DNA of 14,328 nucleotides from positions 1-14,328 of the forward strand of contig JANWXG010000043.1 in assembly GCA_025057335.1 (NCBI GenBank), written 5' to 3'. Below, piece by piece: positions 11,747 through 14,328 of this stretch. The stretch's first letter is position 1. Each line of letters begins with the position of its first letter. The translations under genes were made by a program, and so were the position numbers. The notes beneath the pieces were generated by a model. It saw only the letters and a program-made list of their open reading frames with translations. It searched no databases and was not told the origin of the DNA. Source of the DNA: a bacterium (GTDB lineage: Bacteria; Armatimonadota; HRBIN16).

Positions 11747-12991
11747 ATGCGCACTTTTCTGGTTCTGGGCGTGTTGCTGTGGGGACTGGCGCACGCTGTT
11801 CATCCTGCGCCTGACTCCACGTTGCAACGGGAGATCGAGGAGCTGCGAGCGCAGATTCAGCAGATGAACACACGGTTGCGCGAGCTGGAGCAACGGCTCG
11901 CGGAGCTGGAAGCTCAGCAGACGGCGCCCACCCCGCCTGCGACTAACCTGCCCCAAATCAGCGTTGTGGCGAACGGTGGCGTGCTGTTTCAAGACCGCAA
12001 GCGTGACGACCGCCGCAACCGATACCAGCAGGACGAGATCGAGGTCGCCTTCCAGAGCTTTGTCTACCCCAGCATCCGTTTCGATGCGATAATCGCCTTC
12101 GACAGGGAGGAGGATTTTGCCGCTTCGATCGAGGAGGCGTACGCCACAGTGATTCAGCTGGGCAACACGCCGCTGGGGGCAAGGTTGGGCAGGATGCGTC
12201 TGCCGTTCGGGCGGGTGAATCCGATTCATCCGCACCAGCTGCTTTACCGAGATTACCCACTGCCTGTGCTGAACCTGCTAGGGGGGCATGGCGCGCTTTC
12301 CAATGGGGGTGTGCTGAAGTACTTGGTGCCGTCGGACAAGCTCTTTGCGGAGCTGCAGGTCGGGCTGTTTACTCTGGATGACCATGCGGCGCTGGGCGTG
12401 CCCCATGCGCACGAGCACGTTCACACGCACGAGGAGGGAGAGCACGGGGAACACGACCCTGCTGCGCTGGGCGCGCAGGGGGAGCTGTTGCGCCTGGCAA
12501 GGCTTACGCTCGCCCCTGTGCTGGGACGCGACAACGAGCTGGAGGTCGGGCTTTCTGGGCTGACCACCTGCGCCCGCAACGGCGACCAGCTGCGTCTGCT
12601 GGGAGTGGATTTTCAGTATCGTCGCTTCTTCGGGGCGGCGCAACGCCTCTTGCTGGCAGGAGAATGGCTGCAGCATCGGCGCGAGCAGGCGGGTAATCGC
12701 GTAAACCGTGAGGGCTATTACCTGCTCGCCTCCTACAAGCCCGACCGCTACTGGGAGTATGGGCTGCGCTACGACTGGTCGCGGCGCGCCTTCCTGAGTG
12801 CAGACGAGGACGTGCAGGGCGCCGACAGGGCGCTGAGCGCCATACTAACCTACCGCCTCAACGAGCAGTCCTTCCTACGCCTGCAGTGGCGCAACCTCAA
12901 GCCAGCGGATGACAGCGCCCGCAACGAGCTGATGTTGCAGCTGATGTTCGGCTTCGGCCCGCACTCTCATCCGCTGGAAGGCACTCAGTAG
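11747..12991 (+). CDS. Outer-membrane beta-barrel protein with coiled coil and His-rich segment
   Basis: A 414-residue exported protein. Residues 1-18 are a signal peptide (MRTFLVLGVLLWGLAHA). A coiled coil follows at about 25-57 with heptad leucines (LRAQIQQMNTRLRELEQRLAELE), then a Pro/Thr linker. From about 70 to the end runs a pattern of alternating hydrophobic residues and aromatic girdle positions, typical of a porin barrel, including SVVANGGVLFQ, RMRLPFGRVNPIHPH and the terminal strand LMLQLMFGFG. At 220-237 is HAHEHVHTHEEGEHGEHD, with seven histidines, probably a metal-binding loop. The coiled coil suggests a trimer or an anchor to the cell wall. ATG 11747 is chosen because GGAGGAAGG lies six bases upstream and the signal peptide begins there; the frame is open to 11723. 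A gap of 11 bases separates it from the ZnuA-like gene, so a role in zinc or manganese uptake is likely. The exact family is not recognised. Confidence 0.8.
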   Translation: MRTFLVLGVLLWGLAHAVHPAPDSTLQREIEELRAQIQQMNTRLRELEQRLAELEAQQTAPTPPATNLPQISVVANGGVLFQDRKRDDRRNRYQQDEIEVAFQSFVYPSIRFDAIIAFDREEDFAASIEEAYATVIQLGNTPLGARLGRMRLPFGRVNPIHPHQLLYRDYPLPVLNLLGGHGALSNGGVLKYLVPSDKLFAELQVGLFTLDDHAALGVPHAHEHVHTHEEGEHGEHDPAALGAQGELLRLARLTLAPVLGRDNELEVGLSGLTTCARNGDQLRLLGVDFQYRRFFGAAQRLLLAGEWLQHRREQAGNRVNREGYYLLASYKPDRYWEYGLRYDWSRRAFLSADEDVQGADRALSAILTYRLNEQSFLRLQWRNLKPADDSARNELMLQLMFGFGPHSHPLEGTQ

Positions 12992-13002
12992 GAGGCAAAA
13001 GG

Positions 13003-13905
13003 ATGACGAAGCGGACTGTGCTGACCCTTCTGTGGGTGCTGGTGAGCCTACCTGCAGTGGCACAAGTGCGGGTGGTGACGACCTTCACCGACCTGGCAGA
13101 CCTCGTGAAGCAGGTCGGGGGCAATCGTGTGCAGGTGAGCGCGCTGGCGCGTCCGCAAGACGATTTTCACCTCGTCACGCCGCGTCCGAGCATGGCGCTC
13201 GAGCTGTCTCGTGCCCGACTGTTTGTGCGCGTGGGCATGGACTTAGACCTGTGGGCGGACGACCTGCTGACCGCTGCACGCAATGCGTCCATCCTGCGTG
13301 GCGCGTCGGGATACGTGGACTGCTCTGTGGGTGTGAAGAAGCTGGAAGTGCCCACTGGGCGTGTGGACCCCTCCATGGGCGACATCCATCTCTACGGCAA
13401 CCCGCACTACCTGTTCGACCCCGTCAACGCCAAGGTGGCAGCGCGAAACATCCTAGAGGGGCTGAAGCGCGTAGACCCTGCCCACGCAACGGAGTATCAG
13501 CAAAACTACGAAGCCTTCGCGCAGCGAGTGGAAGAGCACCTGAAACGCTGGCAGCAGGCGCTAGCTCCTTACCGGGGAGCGCCCGTCGTGGTATATCATA
13601 AAAGCCTGACCTACTTCTTGCAGCGGTTTGGCTTACAGGAGCTGGCGACGGTCGAGCCCAAGCCAGGCATCCCGCCCTCGCCCGGGCACCTGCGCGAGGT
13701 GGTACAGCGCATGAAGAGCGCTGGATGTCGGGTGATACTGGTCGAACACTTCCGTCCGCGCCGCTTTGCGGAGGCGGTGGCGCGGGAGGCAGGGGCGAAG
13801 GTGGTGGTGCTGCCCGTTGCAGTGGGAGCAGAGGGCACAAGCAGCTACCTCCAGATGGTCGACACTATGGTCAGTCGGGTTGCAGCGGCGCTAGCGGGAA
13901 GGTGA
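13003..13905 (+). CDS. ZnuA/TroA-type metal ABC transporter substrate-binding protein
   Basis: A 300-residue periplasmic binding protein of the cluster A-I family (ZnuA, TroA, MntA). Residues 1-20 are a signal peptide ending AVA. The mature protein starts VRVVTTFTDLADLVKQVGG. Candidate ligands are H56 in DDFHLVTPRPSM (usual first-histidine position), H129 and H135 in GDIHLYGNPHYLFDP, H199 in VVYHKSLTYF, and E248/H249 in ILVEHF. The central linker helix AAALAxx is replaced by a long helix (about 138-190). The C-terminal aspartate normally found in the last ligand loop is not evident: the region reads VVLPVAVGAEGTSSYL. No long His-rich loop is present. GGAGGCAAAAGG lies before ATG 13003. It would hand Zn or Mn to the transporter whose ATPase is encoded next. 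Confidence 0.9.
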   Translation: MTKRTVLTLLWVLVSLPAVAQVRVVTTFTDLADLVKQVGGNRVQVSALARPQDDFHLVTPRPSMALELSRARLFVRVGMDLDLWADDLLTAARNASILRGASGYVDCSVGVKKLEVPTGRVDPSMGDIHLYGNPHYLFDPVNAKVAARNILEGLKRVDPAHATEYQQNYEAFAQRVEEHLKRWQQALAPYRGAPVVVYHKSLTYFLQRFGLQELATVEPKPGIPPSPGHLREVVQRMKSAGCRVILVEHFRPRRFAEAVAREAGAKVVVLPVAVGAEGTSSYLQMVDTMVSRVAAALAGR

Positions 13906-13916
13906 CAGTCTCGGAA

Positions 13917-14328
13917 ATGCCTCATCCCATCCAGCATCACAACGAGAACACGAAGGGAACAACCACCGCGCAGGAACCGCTCGTGCGCTTCCAAGGCGTG
14001 CAGCTAGGTTACGGACGCCAGACGGTGCTGGAGGATATCCATCTGGACATTTTCCCGGGCGATTTCTTCGGTTTGGTTGGACCGAACGGCTCAGGCAAGA
14101 CCACACTACTGCGTTGCCTGTTGGGTATTTTGCCTCCTCTGAGCGGGCAGGTGGCTCGCGCGACAGGTTTGCGTGTCGGCTACGTGCCGCAGCGCGAAGT
14201 GCTAGACACGCTATTTCCCCTCACAGCGCTGGACATCGTGTTGATGGGGCGTTACCCGCATGTGGGATTGCTCCGTTCCCCGCGCCGGCACGACCGCGAG
14301 GTGGCTTTGCGCTGCTTGCAGCAGGTGG
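13917..14328 (+). CDS. ZnuC/TroB-type metal ABC transporter ATPase, 5' part
   Basis: The first 137 residues of an ABC ATPase; the gene runs past the right edge. Visible motifs are the A-loop GYGRQTVLEDIHLDI (about 31-45), Walker A GPNGSGKTT (55-63) and Q-loop GYVPQRE (88-94). VLDTLFPLTALDIVLMGRYPHVGLLR (about 95-120) is the pattern of zinc/manganese (ZnuC, AdcC, TroB) importers. The N-terminal 20 residues before the domain contain three histidines (MPHPIQHHNE). Two starts are possible: ATG 13917, 11 bases after the binding-protein stop, and GTG 13902, overlapping that stop in GTGA. ATG 13917 is preferred because the GGAAGGTGA ribosome-like sequence lies upstream of it, though the spacing is long. 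The Walker B and signature motifs and the permease lie outside the window. Confidence 0.9.
   Translation, partial: MPHPIQHHNENTKGTTTAQEPLVRFQGVQLGYGRQTVLEDIHLDIFPGDFFGLVGPNGSGKTTLLRCLLGILPPLSGQVARATGLRVGYVPQREVLDTLFPLTALDIVLMGRYPHVGLLRSPRRHDREVALRCLQQV

Noticed and set aside
13003..13601. Overlapping + strand frame (13032-13601) in the binding-protein gene
   Set aside because: It is Arg-, Gly- and Ala-rich without motifs and lies fully inside the well-supported ZnuA-type gene.

Overview
The window holds ordinary bacterial chromosomal DNA, moderately GC-rich by eye and densely packed with genes. It has no rRNA or tRNA gene, CRISPR array, insertion sequence or phage gene that I can see. An outer-membrane beta-barrel protein with a signal peptide and an ABC-2 polysaccharide exporter point to a diderm. 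The phylum cannot be fixed from sequence alone. The mix of a ThuA-like protein, soluble multi-GAF kinase, PilZ receiver and ABC-2 exporter would fit a deep-branching environmental diderm such as Armatimonadota, but that is a guess.

Layout. (1) Positions 1-1480, + strand: the end of a ThuA-like gene, a DUF1003 membrane protein, and a NodB-type polysaccharide deacetylase lipoprotein whose gene overlaps the DUF1003 gene. (2) Positions 1524-8169, - strand: in transcription order, a soluble GAF-GAF-PAS histidine kinase, an NtrC-family sigma-54 activator, a receiver-PilZ protein and the AAA+ protein ComM. (3) Positions 8423-10035, - strand: the ATPase and permease of a Wzt/Wzm-type polysaccharide exporter, behind a near-consensus sigma-70 promoter. 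(4) Positions 10282-11406, - strand: an aldo/keto reductase fused to a two-cluster ferredoxin domain. (5) Positions 11747-14328, + strand: a metal-uptake operon behind a consensus-like sigma-70 promoter. It encodes a coiled-coil outer-membrane beta-barrel with a histidine-rich segment, a ZnuA/TroA-type binding protein, and the start of a ZnuC-type ATPase that runs off the window.

The most interesting part is region 2. The NtrC-family activator has complete receiver and AAA+ domains but stops just after the AAA+ module, with no Fis-type DNA-binding helix-turn-helix. Directly downstream, in front of the receiver-PilZ gene, is a full match to the sigma-54 -24/-12 consensus (TGGCACG-N4-TTGCA, positions 4235 to 4220 on the - strand). 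The receiver-PilZ gene is followed after 24 bases by comM, which has a TTG start and a perfect Shine-Dalgarno, so both are probably read from that promoter. The model is a cytoplasmic sensor kinase that phosphorylates a DNA-binding-domain-less activator. The activator would switch on, from solution, a sigma-54 operon joining a putative c-di-GMP effector to a DNA-recombination/competence ATPase. The promoter, domain content and gene order are visible in the sequence; the signalling links are inferred.
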